Assembly (NCBI GenBank): GCA_002345675.1
Contig: DDWL01000037.1
Span: 176,296 to 240,295 of the forward strand
DNA from: Bacteroidales bacterium UBA2287
GTDB lineage: Bacteria; Bacteroidota; Bacteroidia; Bacteroidales; Tenuifilaceae
DNA: 64,000 bases
Direction of reading: 5' to 3'
The notes beneath the pieces are model-generated. The model did not search any database and was not told the origin of the DNA. It worked only from the letters and a program-made list of their open reading frames with translations. Below, one piece after another: positions 34,754 to 46,100 of the stretch. Position 1 is the stretch's first letter; each line of letters starts with the position of its first letter. The translations under genes were made by a program, and so were the position numbers.

Positions 34754-36967
34754 TTAATAGTTTTTAAATAGCAACTCGCCATTTGGGTTTATTAAAATGT
34801 ACTTGAGCTTTTCGCTTAGCTCGCCGGGTTGATTTTCGAAGCCAATTAGGTTAAACTCGGCATTTGAAATAGGAAAAACACGATTAACAAAGAGGTTTGT
34901 GGTTGATGGAATTGCCGTGCTTTTTTCGATATTTCCGCGCTCCGAAAGTTCAACAACAACATGTCCCCATCCGTTGCTGGGTGTTGTTGAGCTTTTTCGG
35001 TCGTTATTAATATTGTACGATTGGTAGTTCATAAATGCAAGGTACTTGTCGCTCGACTTAACAATTTCAACAAGCTGCCCGTTAAGGTCGATTGGTGTTT
35101 GCCACTGAATTGTGCCAAGCGAGTCGGTGCTGCAAATAACGTAGTTATTATACAGTTTGCTATTGTCGGTGTAGTTGCGCCCAAACGCAAGAATACTATT
35201 TTGGCTTATCTCGTCGAAATTAAGGTAAACGGGGAAGAGTTCAATGGCAATTTTCGATGCATATAGCTCTTTGCCCTTGTTGTCGAGGCGAACAAGTGTA
35301 TTGCGGCTTCGCCCATCGAGAAATCCCGAAACCAATACAACACAGCCGTTTTCCGATCCGTAGTGAAGCGGAGCCTTGTCGCCTCCTAGGAGTAATTCTT
35401 TTCCTTTTGCACCAACTTCCCTAAGCCATTCAACTTTCTTGTCCTTTCCTATTTTTGCTACAAAAGCCATGGTTTGGTTTCCCGATCGTTTTATGTAGCC
35501 CGAAACAAAATTGGGCTGTCCCTGTAAAAACGAAACCTGCTGAGTTATGTAGGTTTGTTTCGAATGCTCGGGGCTGCTCTCTTCAATGGGGAACAGCGAA
35601 ATTGAAAAGCCTTTCCCGCTTGCGTTGCCTAGCGATTTTCGGTAAATAATTTCGCTGGCAAAGTAATTGGAAAGATTTTTTAGGCTTTCGTTGAACGATA
35701 CATTGAGGAAATCGGTTTCTTGGCTATAAAAACTCGTTAGCCCAGTTTCTCCTTGGTATTGCTGGGTAAAGAACTCGTTAAATCGCTTAATTTTAACAGG
35801 GGTTATTGCTTTTTGAAAAACGCTTAGTTTTTCGGTGGCTTGCTTTGCTTGCACAGCCAACCTGTTATAGTAGCGTATTTTGCGACTCATGGCAGCAGTT
35901 GAACTGTCGGTTGCATTTTGCTCCAACTTGCCTGTAATTAAATAGTTTTGCCTGCTGTCGAGGTATCCAAAAAGCTCACGAACTAACGAGTTGTTGTCGT
36001 ATTTCCCTAAACGAAAAAGAAAAAACTCGTCGAACGAAGAGTACTTATCTTCAGGATTAATTGTACTTGTAGCCGAAATTTTTCGCTTATTGTCAATAAA
36101 TGTTTTGTTAATTTTCACCACTTCCTGTCGCAGAGGAACAATTTCTTTGTTGTACGTGTCGAGGTATGCAGTAACCCATTGGTTATAGTCCCAAAGTTCA
36201 AAGGTGTCTTTTAAAAAGTCACTATTCGTTAGCCCTTCGAGGCGAAAAGTTTCAATGGGTTTAACTTTGTATGTTTGGTTGTACTTGCCAATAGGAAACC
36301 TATTTATGAGCTCTTTGTAGTTTGCAAAAGTTTCGATACACTGTCCATACTCGCTTTTAAGCGAATTGAGTTGTGTTAAATATGCTGGGTCGGTTTGCAG
36401 TAGCGCCTCATTTATATTGTCGAAACGCTGATTAATTTCGTTAAAAATTCGAACGCTATTATTGTAGTGATCCTTCGATTTTTGAAGGGTTTCGAATATA
36501 AGTTGAGTTGTGTCGCGGTAGTTTTTACAGTAATCGAGCCGTTGGTTTAAGTAGGCTAGAGCATCTTCATTTTCAATTTTTTTCCCGGCAGCAGCAATTG
36601 GTAGGTTTGCGTAGAATTCCCTGTTGCTACGAACCTCTCCTTTTTGAAGATACACTGGAAATAATCCGTAGTATAGAACAGCATTACTTACCCAGTAGTT
36701 AAGGTACTCGAATTCGCGAAGAGGGTCGATATTTTTAAAAACAGTTTCGCAAGTATTGCCGAGCTGCATATATGTGTTGGCAAAGTGAGGGTCTTGCTGC
36801 TGATATTTCAATAGAAGCGCATAGGCGTTAATGGGAGGCAAGGGTTTAATTTGGCTGTAAACATCATCGTATTTAAGATCTTGAGCGAAAACCCCTGCGG
36901 TAATTATTAATCCTGAGAGTATTGCCGTGGCTCGCCTTGTTATTGAGAATATAACCGTATTTTTCAT
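34754..36967 (-). CDS. Exported protein of unknown function, paired with OmpA/PD40 gene
   Basis: A 737-residue secreted protein. I place the start at 36967, just before a clear signal peptide (MKNTVIFSITRRATAI to VFAQ); an earlier ATG at 37003 would overlap the upstream gene. The N-terminal part (about 25-430) is helical and TPR-like (NAYALLLKYQQQDPHFANTY, then MQLGNTCETVFKNIDPLREF). The C-terminal part (about 470-737) looks like a beta-propeller of repeated 'VRLDNKGKELYASKI' and 'VELSERGNIEKSTAI' strands. I do not recognise a family. It follows the OmpA/PD40 gene closely and probably functions with it in the periplasm or outer membrane. Confidence 0.8.
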   Translation of the reverse strand: MKNTVIFSITRRATAILSGLIITAGVFAQDLKYDDVYSQIKPLPPINAYALLLKYQQQDPHFANTYMQLGNTCETVFKNIDPLREFEYLNYWVSNAVLYYGLFPVYLQKGEVRSNREFYANLPIAAAGKKIENEDALAYLNQRLDYCKNYRDTTQLIFETLQKSKDHYNNSVRIFNEINQRFDNINEALLQTDPAYLTQLNSLKSEYGQCIETFANYKELINRFPIGKYNQTYKVKPIETFRLEGLTNSDFLKDTFELWDYNQWVTAYLDTYNKEIVPLRQEVVKINKTFIDNKRKISATSTINPEDKYSSFDEFFLFRLGKYDNNSLVRELFGYLDSRQNYLITGKLEQNATDSSTAAMSRKIRYYNRLAVQAKQATEKLSVFQKAITPVKIKRFNEFFTQQYQGETGLTSFYSQETDFLNVSFNESLKNLSNYFASEIIYRKSLGNASGKGFSISLFPIEESSPEHSKQTYITQQVSFLQGQPNFVSGYIKRSGNQTMAFVAKIGKDKKVEWLREVGAKGKELLLGGDKAPLHYGSENGCVVLVSGFLDGRSRNTLVRLDNKGKELYASKIAIELFPVYLNFDEISQNSILAFGRNYTDNSKLYNNYVICSTDSLGTIQWQTPIDLNGQLVEIVKSSDKYLAFMNYQSYNINNDRKSSTTPSNGWGHVVVELSERGNIEKSTAIPSTTNLFVNRVFPISNAEFNLIGFENQPGELSEKLKYILINPNGELLFKNY

Positions 36968-36992
36968 GTGTGTGCTTTTTTGTGGTATTGCG

Positions 36993-39062
36993 TTATTGGG
37001 CATCGCTTAAGATGTCGAGAATGTTAAATTCAACCCTCCGATTAAGCGCTTTGTTTTCGTCGGAAGTGTTAGGCACCATTGGCTTACGCAAGCCATAGCC
37101 TTTGGCTACAAGGCGTTCGGTGGAAACGGCGTTGTCGAGCAGGTAGTTTACAACCGACTGTGCTCTTTTTTCGGAGAGAATTAAGTTGTAGCTAGGGCTT
37201 CCAACATTATCGGTATGGGCGGCAATTTCGATTACAATATTTGGGTTGTCCTTAATTAGCTGCACAACGCGATTAAGTTCGGGAAACGATTCGGCAGAAA
37301 GTTCAGCAGAATTACTTCCAAAGTTTATGTTGTTTAGTCGAATTGAGGTTTGCGCTTTTAGCGAAACGAGTTCGGCATTTAGCGAGCGGGTATCTTCCTT
37401 GGCAAAATCCACAACCTGGTTGTGAAACGAGTAGCCCTGTGCTCCTCGAATGGTAAATTCGTACTGGTCGCCTTCGCGAAGCATTGCAGTAATTTTGCCG
37501 TCTTTAACATCTTGTGCGCTAAAAAATATTGTTTCCTCGCGGTTAAGGTTGGTAATCATAACTTCGGCAACCAGCCCTTCTTCGGTGTCCTTGTCGGAAA
37601 TTTTAATTTCAAAAGGCTTTTTGCGAGGGGAAAGAGGAAGGAAGCGTTCGAACTTCGAAAATACGATGTCGCCATTAAGGTTGAACTCAAAGGTGTTTTC
37701 GTCGAACCAGTTGGCTTTCGCCGTTATTTTGTATGCTTCGCCCATGGGAATGGTAAACGAAAAGGAACCAGGGCTAATCATTTTTCCTTCGAACTTTTTG
37801 CCTTTATCGGTTGTGCTTTCGGCTAATACTTCAGCTTCGAGCGGTCTGAATATTTCGTTGTCGTACACCGAAAGCACTAGCTCAATGTTTTGGAATAGCT
37901 CCGTTTTTTCGGGGCTAAGTACTTTTTCTTCCTGCCTGTAGTCGAGCTGAAAACTAGCAAAAGAGTATCCTTGCTTTCGTATGTCGACTATATAATTTTT
38001 GCCATCGAGTAGAGGTAATTCGTATTCCCCGCTGGTTTTATCGCTTTTAAAAACGCCTAAAATTTTAAGTGTTGTTGGGTCGAAAACTGTAAGCTCTGCT
38101 TCGAGCGGTTTTTTGTCGGCTTGCGAAAGTATTTTTCCTTTGGTTGTAATTACTTTAAAGGGAAGGGCGTTTTCGGGAGCCGCTATTTTAAAAATACTGC
38201 CAAAAGGTTGCTTTTTAATAACAGTTCTTTTTAAGTAGTAAATATTTCCGTTTACAAATTGTGGAAGAATTTTAGTTTCGTCGGGAACAACTTCCGAAAT
38301 TTTTTTGGGTATTAGCCAGTTGTCCTTTAAAATTTCTTGGGTAAAGTAAATGTTGTAGCCTTCTTTATAGGTTACAGGGTCGACCGACGAGAAGTAAAGC
38401 GATCGGCCATCGATGGCCACTTTGCATGCGTGTTCGCAATCACGGTTAATTTGCTCGTGCAAGGGAATTGCGCTTCCCCATTGGCCTTTAGGGTCTTTTA
38501 CCGAACTAAAAAGCATTTGGCAGTTTGGCGTGTCCTTTGGTTTTTTAAACTCAATTTCCCCTTTGTCTCTCGAAAAGAAAAGCCTGTCGAGCCCCGGTGT
38601 TATGCTTGGATACATTTCGTTTGCAGCTGTATTAACCGAACTGCCTAAATTATTTGGAGAGCCCCAGGTGTTTCCCTCTTTTTCGGAGCAGTAAATGTCA
38701 AGACCGCCTTTTGAGTCGGGGAAATCGGCCTGAAAAAGCAGTAGTTTTCCGTCGAAACTTAACGATGGTCCTGAAATGTCAAATCCGTCGCCATGATTAG
38801 TGTTAATGGCATCAATAGCCTTAAGTTCGGTCCACTGTCCGTTTTGGAGAGAAGATTCGAAAAGTTGATTTTTTCCTATTATGGTAATCGAAAGCACTAT
38901 GTAGTTTTCGTTACTGCTAATGGCAAAGCCAGTAACGTTGTCCCATGGGCCAATTTTCTCGGGAGTCGATGCGGTTAATCTGCTCGCAAAAATTCCATGG
39001 AATAAAACAATAGTAAGCAATACTGTTTTAAGGGCGAGTCGACTTGTAAGTGAATACTGCAT
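36993..39062 (-). CDS. PD40 propeller / OmpA-like peptidoglycan-binding protein
   Basis: A 689-residue exported protein (signal peptide about 1-32). Residues about 45-300 contain PD40-type propeller blades (ISGPSLSFDGKLLLFQADFP; DSKGGLDIYCSEKEGNTWGS; MYPSITPGLDRLFFSRDKGE). One or two carboxypeptidase-regulatory-like beta-sandwich repeats follow (about 315-560), then an OmpA C-terminal domain (about 575-689, INFGSNSAELS...IEIAAHTDNVGSPSYNLILS) with the peptidoglycan-contact Asp and Arg of the TDNxG...LSxxRA pattern. The order resembles PorE of the P. gingivalis T9SS, but without its TPR part. Confidence 0.9.
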   Translation of the reverse strand: MQYSLTSRLALKTVLLTIVLFHGIFASRLTASTPEKIGPWDNVTGFAISSNENYIVLSITIIGKNQLFESSLQNGQWTELKAIDAINTNHGDGFDISGPSLSFDGKLLLFQADFPDSKGGLDIYCSEKEGNTWGSPNNLGSSVNTAANEMYPSITPGLDRLFFSRDKGEIEFKKPKDTPNCQMLFSSVKDPKGQWGSAIPLHEQINRDCEHACKVAIDGRSLYFSSVDPVTYKEGYNIYFTQEILKDNWLIPKKISEVVPDETKILPQFVNGNIYYLKRTVIKKQPFGSIFKIAAPENALPFKVITTKGKILSQADKKPLEAELTVFDPTTLKILGVFKSDKTSGEYELPLLDGKNYIVDIRKQGYSFASFQLDYRQEEKVLSPEKTELFQNIELVLSVYDNEIFRPLEAEVLAESTTDKGKKFEGKMISPGSFSFTIPMGEAYKITAKANWFDENTFEFNLNGDIVFSKFERFLPLSPRKKPFEIKISDKDTEEGLVAEVMITNLNREETIFFSAQDVKDGKITAMLREGDQYEFTIRGAQGYSFHNQVVDFAKEDTRSLNAELVSLKAQTSIRLNNINFGSNSAELSAESFPELNRVVQLIKDNPNIVIEIAAHTDNVGSPSYNLILSEKRAQSVVNYLLDNAVSTERLVAKGYGLRKPMVPNTSDENKALNRRVEFNILDILSDAQ

Positions 39063-39322
39063 ATAATTTCATGTTAAATTTTTCAATCGTTATCAAAAGT
39101 AGTAAAATGGTGTAAATATTTTTATAGAAAGATTAAACAAAATAAGGAGTTGCCGAAATGCAGTTTTAGAGCAATTTAATAAGTTAAACAATTGTACTGT
39201 AAGTGAAAGGCTATTTTTGCATTTCTTCTCTGGTTTTACTACCTTTAACTAGCTGCAATTAAACTCGACTAAGCATAAAGTTAAATAAATTCAAACGGTT
39301 TTTTCTGCAAATAGTTAATAAA
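39063..39322. other. Divergent intergenic region before the TPR-CHAT genes
   Basis: AT-rich, no gene seen. On the minus strand TACTTTTG (39101-39094) may serve the OmpA/PD40 gene. On the plus strand TATTTTTG (39212-39219) with TTG at 39192-39194 (17-base spacer) is a weak promoter candidate for the first TPR-CHAT gene, leaving a leader of about 100 bases. Confidence 0.35.
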
Positions 39323-42300
39323 ATGGGAAAATACTATTTATCCACAATGCTACTAGTGGCATTTCTGCTTCCAGTAGGCGCTCAAAACCAGCAGGAAATT
39401 GAATTGCTAAAAGCGAAACTTAAGTTGCAAACCAATGAGCCTGCTCGAATGCACATAAAACTTGAAATTGGCGATAAGTTTCAAGAACTTAATTCCGACA
39501 GCGCTTTATACTGGTACAGTTCAATTGTTCCCAAGCTAATTCTCGATTCGGTCTTTTATGCAAATTGGGTTGAAACTTCGGCCGAAGCCGAAAAGTACTA
39601 TGTTTCGGTGGGTTTAGGCCGATCGGGAGTTTTACTACTTCAAAAGGGTGATACGAAGACAGGCATTTCAAATCTCGAAGTTGCTCTTGAGGTTTCGCTC
39701 TTAATAAACCAACCACAGTTAGCTTTGTACTGCTCGAACAATTTAGCCGTAAGTTTTGCAAAGGAAAAGAATTTTGAACGTGCTGCCATTTACTTCGAAA
39801 GGTCGTTAGGCATTAACAAGGAAATAAATGATGCAAATGGAATTGTTTACTGTTTAGGAAATTTGGGTGCAATTAGTGCCAGTATTGGTCAATTTTATAA
39901 AGCAGCCGAATATTATGAGCAACTTTTGGGGCTACAGCAACAGTCGAGTTCTTCGCTCGAAACGCTCGGCGACATTATAAACATTGCTGCACTATACCAA
40001 AGAATAGACGAATTTGAAAAGTCGCAAATTTACTGGGAGAAAGCCTTAAGTATTGCTTCGCAAAGTGAAGGTAGCACCCGTTTCCCGACAGTACTAACGA
40101 ACCTTGGTGCTATTAATTATAAACTCGGAAAGTTCGATGCAGCAGTAGGAAATTTCGAAAAGTTACTCGAAATTTCGCTGCTAAGCGGAAATAAGCGCGA
40201 TGAGGCACTTGCACTCCAAAACCTGGCTTTAGTGCAGTATAATAAAGGAAATATGCAGGCGTCGCTCGATTACTGGAATAGAACTCTTGAGGCTGGAAAA
40301 GCCTTAGGAAATGGCCCTGTAATTCTCGATGCTTTTCTTAATCTAAGTAACATAAACTACCAACTTAAAAATTTTGAAAAAGCGTCGCAGTATTACGACG
40401 GGTACATGTCGGTTGGAACGCAAATGGGCGACACTAAGGCAATGGCACAATCGCTTTTGAATGCTGGCGAAATTCAGGAAAAGATTTTAAATTTCGATAA
40501 AGCCAGAGAATATTACCTGCAGGCATTGAAAATGTTTGAGGAAAGCACCGATTCAGTTGGCATTGCCACCTCGAACATTGCAATTGGCAAAACTTTTCAA
40601 AAGCAGCAAAAGTACTTTTCGGCTCTCGATTTTTACGAAGCAAATATTGAAATCGTAGGTTCAATAGGTAATAAAAATATTGCGAAAACCTACCAGGGCA
40701 AAGCCGACGTGTTTCGCTTGCAGCAGCAGTACCCAAAAGCACTCGAACTTTACATTAAAGCACTCGCAATTAGGGAGAAGTTAGGCGACCAAAATCAAGT
40801 ATCGGTTTGCCTAAACTTTATCGGTTACATTTACGAAGTAACTGGAAATATGCCCAATGCTGTTACTTACTACGAAAGGGCGCTCGAAGTTGCACTTGCC
40901 ACTGGTAACAAGGAAAGCATTTCGGCACTGTACAACAACATGGGTGTTGTTTACCGCAAACTTGGTGATGCGGCAAAGGCTTTGGCTTCGTACGAAAAAT
41001 CGCTTGCAATTTACCTCAGCCTCAATAATCAGGAGGGTGCATCGTACTGCTATAATAACATGGGAATTATTTTTGAAAACTCGGGTGATTTTGCAAAAGC
41101 AAATGAGTACTACGAAAAATCGTTGGCCATAAAAGAGGGTTCGCACGATAAGCAGGGGCTAGCAACCAGCCTAATGAACATGGGTAATGTGTACAAGCAC
41201 CTAAAAAATTACGCAAAAGCCGAAGAAAGTTACAATAAGTCGCTTGGAATAAGTGAGGATATTAGCGATAAACCTGGAATGGCATTGGCTCTTGGAAGTT
41301 TGGCTTCGCTTAGCATTGAAACAAATAGCTACGACAAAGCCATTGAATTTGCCAATAGGAGTTTAGCCATTTCGAAAGAAATTGACCTGCAAAGTGCTAT
41401 TAAGGAGGCAAATCGCCAGTTGGCCTGGGCTTATAGTGCTACCAATGTGCCCGAATGGGCCGAGGATGCGTACCGAAACGTTATCGACATGAACCATGCC
41501 GACATAAATCGCAATTTCTCCATACTATCCGAAAGTGAAAAGGAACTTTACTTTAAAACTGTTTCGGTCGATTTCGACAGGTTTCATTCATTTGCGCTTA
41601 CTCGGCAAAAAACAAATCCAACAATTACACAGCTAGTTTACGAGAATATTCTTCGAAATAAAGGGCTACTACTTAAGTCGGGAACCGCCATGCGAAACGC
41701 AATTCTTGGTAGTAACGATAAGCAGCTGATTGAGAATTTCGAAAAGTGGATTGCCATAAGGCAAGATATTGTTAAACTTTACACATTACCTGTTGAGGAG
41801 CGAAACTTAGACCCTGTTTATCTCGAAACGCAGGCAAACGATCTTGAGCGCATGCTCGTGCGAAGTTCGTCGGTTTTTAGCGATTTCGAAAGTTCAATAA
41901 AAATTAGCTGGACCACTGTTCGCGATAAACTAAAGGAAGGCGAGATAGCCGTTGAGTTTACTCATTTTGTGCACAATCGCGATAGCGTAATGTATTGCGC
42001 ACTTGTTGTAAAGCCTCAATCCGAGAGCCCTCAGTTAATTCCCCTTTTTGAGGAAAAGCAGCTAATTAAAATTATTGGCAATTTTGGAGGTAATAACTAT
42101 AGCTACATTAATAGCATTTACGGCAAAAATAGCGAAGCAAATAGCAGCCTTTACAATTTAGTTTGGCAACCAATTGCGGCACAACTTGAGGGAGTAAAGG
42201 TGGTTTACGTTTCCCCGTCGGGGCTTTTGCATAAAATTGCATTTTCGGCCATTAGCAAGGGACTAAACAGTTACATAATTGACAATTTTGATTTGCATGT

Positions 42301-43108
42301 ACTAAGCACAACGGGATATATTGCTTCGGGTAACACACTTGGAATTGACAGTGAAACATCGATAAGTTTGTTTGGGGGAATCGCTTATACAACACAACCT
42401 GAGGTAACCGAAACTTGGACATACCTAAAGGGTACTCTCGACGAGTCGATAATGGTGAAAAGTATAGTACAAAGCGAACTTGCAAGCATAAACCTTTTTA
42501 CCGATACATTAGCAACCGAATTGGCTTTTAAAACTGCTGCACCTAATAGTCGCATTATGCATATAGCCACACACGGATTCTTTTTCCCAGATCCAAAGGA
42601 TGTAGAAGTGGCAATTGATGCAGTAAAGGAGATTGGTGAAGTAGAGTTTAGGGGTGGGGGAGCACGAACACACGGGCTTAATAACTTTGTTCGCAGCCAA
42701 AACCCACTAATGCGCTCGGGCTTAGTATTTGCTGGCGTAAACGACTACTGGAACGGAGCCAAACCCATTACTGGCGACGATGGCGTGCTAACTGCCCTTG
42801 AGGTAATTAATATCGATTTGCGCAAAAACATGCTTGTGGTTATGTCGGCTTGCGAAACTGGCCTCGGCGACATTGCCGGCAGCGAAGGTGTTTACGGCCT
42901 TCAACGAGCATTTAAAATGGCGGGCACTTCGTTTCTTATTATGAGTTTGTGGCAAGTTCCCGACAAGGAAACCGCCGAATTTATGGAGGTATTTTATAAA
43001 GAACTTCTTTTAACTAAAGATTTGCAAAAAGCCTTTTCGTTAACCCAAAAATCCATGCGAAGCAAGTACGACCCATACTTTTGGGCTGCGTTTGTGCTGT
43101 TGGAGTAA
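39323..43108 (+). CDS. Exported TPR-CHAT (caspase-like) protein 1
   Basis: A 1261-residue protein with signal peptide (MGKYYLSTMLLVAFLLPVGA, cleavage near 20). Residues about 100-720 are some 14-15 TPR units of about 40 residues (pattern ALxNLAxxYxxxGNFxKAxxYYEKALxI). A linker with NFSILSESEKELYF leads to a CHAT domain (about 900-1261) with the caspase-type dyad His1084 (IATHGFF) and Cys1177 (SACETGLGD) intact, ending YDPYFWAAFVLLE. CHAT domains are caspase/separase-related proteases, often held inactive by TPRs. Here the signal peptide places it in the periplasm or outside. First of a tandem pair, 48 bases before the second. Confidence 0.93.
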   Translation: MGKYYLSTMLLVAFLLPVGAQNQQEIELLKAKLKLQTNEPARMHIKLEIGDKFQELNSDSALYWYSSIVPKLILDSVFYANWVETSAEAEKYYVSVGLGRSGVLLLQKGDTKTGISNLEVALEVSLLINQPQLALYCSNNLAVSFAKEKNFERAAIYFERSLGINKEINDANGIVYCLGNLGAISASIGQFYKAAEYYEQLLGLQQQSSSSLETLGDIINIAALYQRIDEFEKSQIYWEKALSIASQSEGSTRFPTVLTNLGAINYKLGKFDAAVGNFEKLLEISLLSGNKRDEALALQNLALVQYNKGNMQASLDYWNRTLEAGKALGNGPVILDAFLNLSNINYQLKNFEKASQYYDGYMSVGTQMGDTKAMAQSLLNAGEIQEKILNFDKAREYYLQALKMFEESTDSVGIATSNIAIGKTFQKQQKYFSALDFYEANIEIVGSIGNKNIAKTYQGKADVFRLQQQYPKALELYIKALAIREKLGDQNQVSVCLNFIGYIYEVTGNMPNAVTYYERALEVALATGNKESISALYNNMGVVYRKLGDAAKALASYEKSLAIYLSLNNQEGASYCYNNMGIIFENSGDFAKANEYYEKSLAIKEGSHDKQGLATSLMNMGNVYKHLKNYAKAEESYNKSLGISEDISDKPGMALALGSLASLSIETNSYDKAIEFANRSLAISKEIDLQSAIKEANRQLAWAYSATNVPEWAEDAYRNVIDMNHADINRNFSILSESEKELYFKTVSVDFDRFHSFALTRQKTNPTITQLVYENILRNKGLLLKSGTAMRNAILGSNDKQLIENFEKWIAIRQDIVKLYTLPVEERNLDPVYLETQANDLERMLVRSSSVFSDFESSIKISWTTVRDKLKEGEIAVEFTHFVHNRDSVMYCALVVKPQSESPQLIPLFEEKQLIKIIGNFGGNNYSYINSIYGKNSEANSSLYNLVWQPIAAQLEGVKVVYVSPSGLLHKIAFSAISKGLNSYIIDNFDLHVLSTTGYIASGNTLGIDSETSISLFGGIAYTTQPEVTETWTYLKGTLDESIMVKSIVQSELASINLFTDTLATELAFKTAAPNSRIMHIATHGFFFPDPKDVEVAIDAVKEIGEVEFRGGGARTHGLNNFVRSQNPLMRSGLVFAGVNDYWNGAKPITGDDGVLTALEVINIDLRKNMLVVMSACETGLGDIAGSEGVYGLQRAFKMAGTSFLIMSLWQVPDKETAEFMEVFYKELLLTKDLQKAFSLTQKSMRSKYDPYFWAAFVLLE

Positions 43109-43156
43109 GCATTTTCTTCATTTTTTATGAGCCTTTAAAACTTTAAAAGAAAAGCC

Positions 43157-46100
43157 ATGAAAAAGTTAATTCTAATTATTGTTTATGTAGCATTTCAGTT
43201 AGAATTTACTAATGCTTTTTCGCAGAGCTGGCAGCGCTGCGATTCTCTAACTCGTGTTTTTTACAATAAGCAGAGTTATGACACAGCGCTCTTCTATTCA
43301 TATTGTTCGATAAACGAACTTAAGGCGTCTGCTGTAGGTAGCGATAGTATACTTGTTGAGAGCATTAAAACTATGGTCGGTATTTTTAAAAAAACCAATA
43401 ATGTAAAAAAGGCTATTGATAAATTAGAAGAAATAAAAACTGATATTAAAGAAATTATTGGAGATGAAAATGATACGTATGCTGAAGTTTGCAACGAACA
43501 AGCTCTATTACATTACTCTTTAAGAAATTATTCAGTCGCTGAAAAATTATTTCATATAGCAAAAAAACTTAAGGAGAAAGAATATGGTAAAAATAATTCT
43601 GGGTATGAGGCAATATGTACTAATCTAGCGGCACTAAATAAAAACATTGGTAAATTCAGCGAATCACAGGCTTTTTTCATTGAATCTAAAAATATTCAAG
43701 AGCAAATTTATGGCAAGGAACATCAAAGGTATGCTTCAACGTGTAATAATTTAGCATATTTATATTTTGACATTGGCAATTTTATTGATGCAGAAAAATT
43801 GTTTATTGAATCAAAAGCAATTAGAGAGAAAATATTTGGGAAAAATCATTTAGATTATGCTCAAAGTTGCAATAATCTTGCCCAGCTTTACCTTAAAATT
43901 GGAAGGTATTCCGAAGCTGAAAGTTTATACCTTGAATCCTTAGGTATAAGGGAAAGGATTGTTGGGAACCAAAACCCTGCCTATGCTACTGTTTGTAGTA
44001 ATATTGGTTGGTTTTATAAAGAAACCGGAAATTACTCCTTATCAGAAAAGTATTACCTCGAAGCAAAGGCTATTAGGGAAAATACCTTGGGCAAGGAGAG
44101 TGCTAGCTATGCTTTGATATGTAATAATTTAGCTGAACTTTATCAATCTATAGGTAATTTTCAAGCCGCTGAAGCGCTTCATTTAGAATCTAGTACGATA
44201 ACAGAAAAGATATTTGGAGCGAATCATTCAAATTATGCAATTTCTTGCAATAATATTGGTGCATTATATAAGGATATTGGTAAATTCTCAGAATCTGAGT
44301 CTATGTACCTAAAGGCAAAAAATATTTTTGAATTATCATATGGCAAAGAAAGTAACTATTATGCCACGCTATGTAATAACTTAGGGTTACTCTATCAGTC
44401 GATGAGAAATTATTCAGAATCTGAATTGCTCTTTTTAGAGGCAAAAAATATTTTTGAAAAGTTATTTGGGAATCAACACCCTGCTTATGCTTCTGCTACC
44501 CACAACTTAGGACTTTTGTATTCATTAATACACAAAGACTCACTTGCAAAAGAAGCCTTTATTGTTGCTGCAAATATTAGGGAAAATGCTTTAGGCAAAT
44601 CACACCCCGAGTACTCGCAAGCTTGCATTAACTTGGCTAGAACATACGAAGATTTAAATGACTTGATTGCTGCCGAAACGCTTTACGTCGAATCAATTAA
44701 TCTCAAGAATAATAACATTACAAAAAACTTTTCCTTCCTTTCTGAGCGCGAAAAAGAGATGTACTTCAAAACAGAGGAGCATTCATTTGCCAGTTTATAC
44801 TCTTTTGCAATTAGGTATAAGGAGCAAAAACCCGAAATAGCAAATTTTATTTTTGATAATATTTTAAGGAATAAAGGATTGTTGTTGAAATCATCCACAG
44901 CAATTCGCACAGCAATTCTTAATGGTAACGATACATCTCTTATTAAACAATACAACTGCTGGGTTCAACAAAAAAGAGAAATTGCGAGTATTTATTCACA
45001 AGAGATTTCAAAACGCAAAAAAGACCCAGTAGCACTGGAGCAAGAAGCAAATGCAATGGAAAAAGTGCTTGTTAGTAAAGTTCAAACTTTTTCGGATTTT
45101 GAGAAAATGCAAGGCATTAACTGGGAAACCGTAAGGAGCAATCTAAAGCCTTATGAGGCAGCCATTGAGTTTATAAACTTTGCTGTAGCAGGGCGTAAGG
45201 ATTCAGTGCTATACGCAGCCCTAATCGTAAAGCCAAATAGTAAATTCCCCGAAATGATTCCTCTTTTTTACGAAAAGGATTTGGAAGCCATACTTGGCAA
45301 AATTGCCGACAATAACCTGCGATATGTAAACAGTATTTATGGCACGAACACCAACCCTAATGAGAATCTGTATAGTCTCATTTGGAAACCAATTGAAGCA
45401 TATATAGTTGGAGCAAAAACCATTTACTTATCTCCAAGCGGATTGCTTCATAAAGTGTCGTTTGCTGCAATGGCAAAAGGAAAAAATGTGTACCTGTGCG
45501 ATAGCTACAACTTGAATACCCAGTCGAGTACGGCAAAGGTTGCACTTCCTTCAACGTTTTTGCTTAATAGGGACATTACAGCGTCGGTTTTTGGAGGGAT
45601 TAACTATAACGCCGATAACAGCGAGGAGGAAGTTTGGAACTACCTTGAGGGAACAAAGCACGAAGCCGAAATAGTTAAAAACCTGCTTAGCAAGAAGAAG
45701 GTAAAAACGAACATGTTTGTCGGCAACGAATCAACCGAAGAGGCAATGAAACTAAGCAATACTAATGTTATTCACATTGCCACGCATGGCTTTTTCTATC
45801 CCGACCCAAAGGAGCAGCAGCTTGCTGAAGCAAAAAAAGTTGAAGCTGGCGAAGTGTTTTTTCGTGGGGGCAGGGGAACCCGTGGATTTGGTGTGTGGAG
45901 TTTTGTTCGAAATCCCAACCCGCTTATGCGCTCGGGGATTACCTTTGCTGGCGCAAATAGGGTTTGGACCGATAAGTATGTGAGCAGCGAAAGCGATGGC
46001 GTACTAACTGCCGAAGAGGTAGTTAATATCGATATGCGAAATACTGAACTTGTTGTTCTCTCGGCCTGCGAAACGGGTTTAGGCGACATAAAGGGCAGCG

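Noticed and set aside
37450..37941. 163-codon open frame antisense to the OmpA/PD40 gene
   Set aside because: It is fully inside a well-supported gene on the other strand and its translation shows no family pattern.
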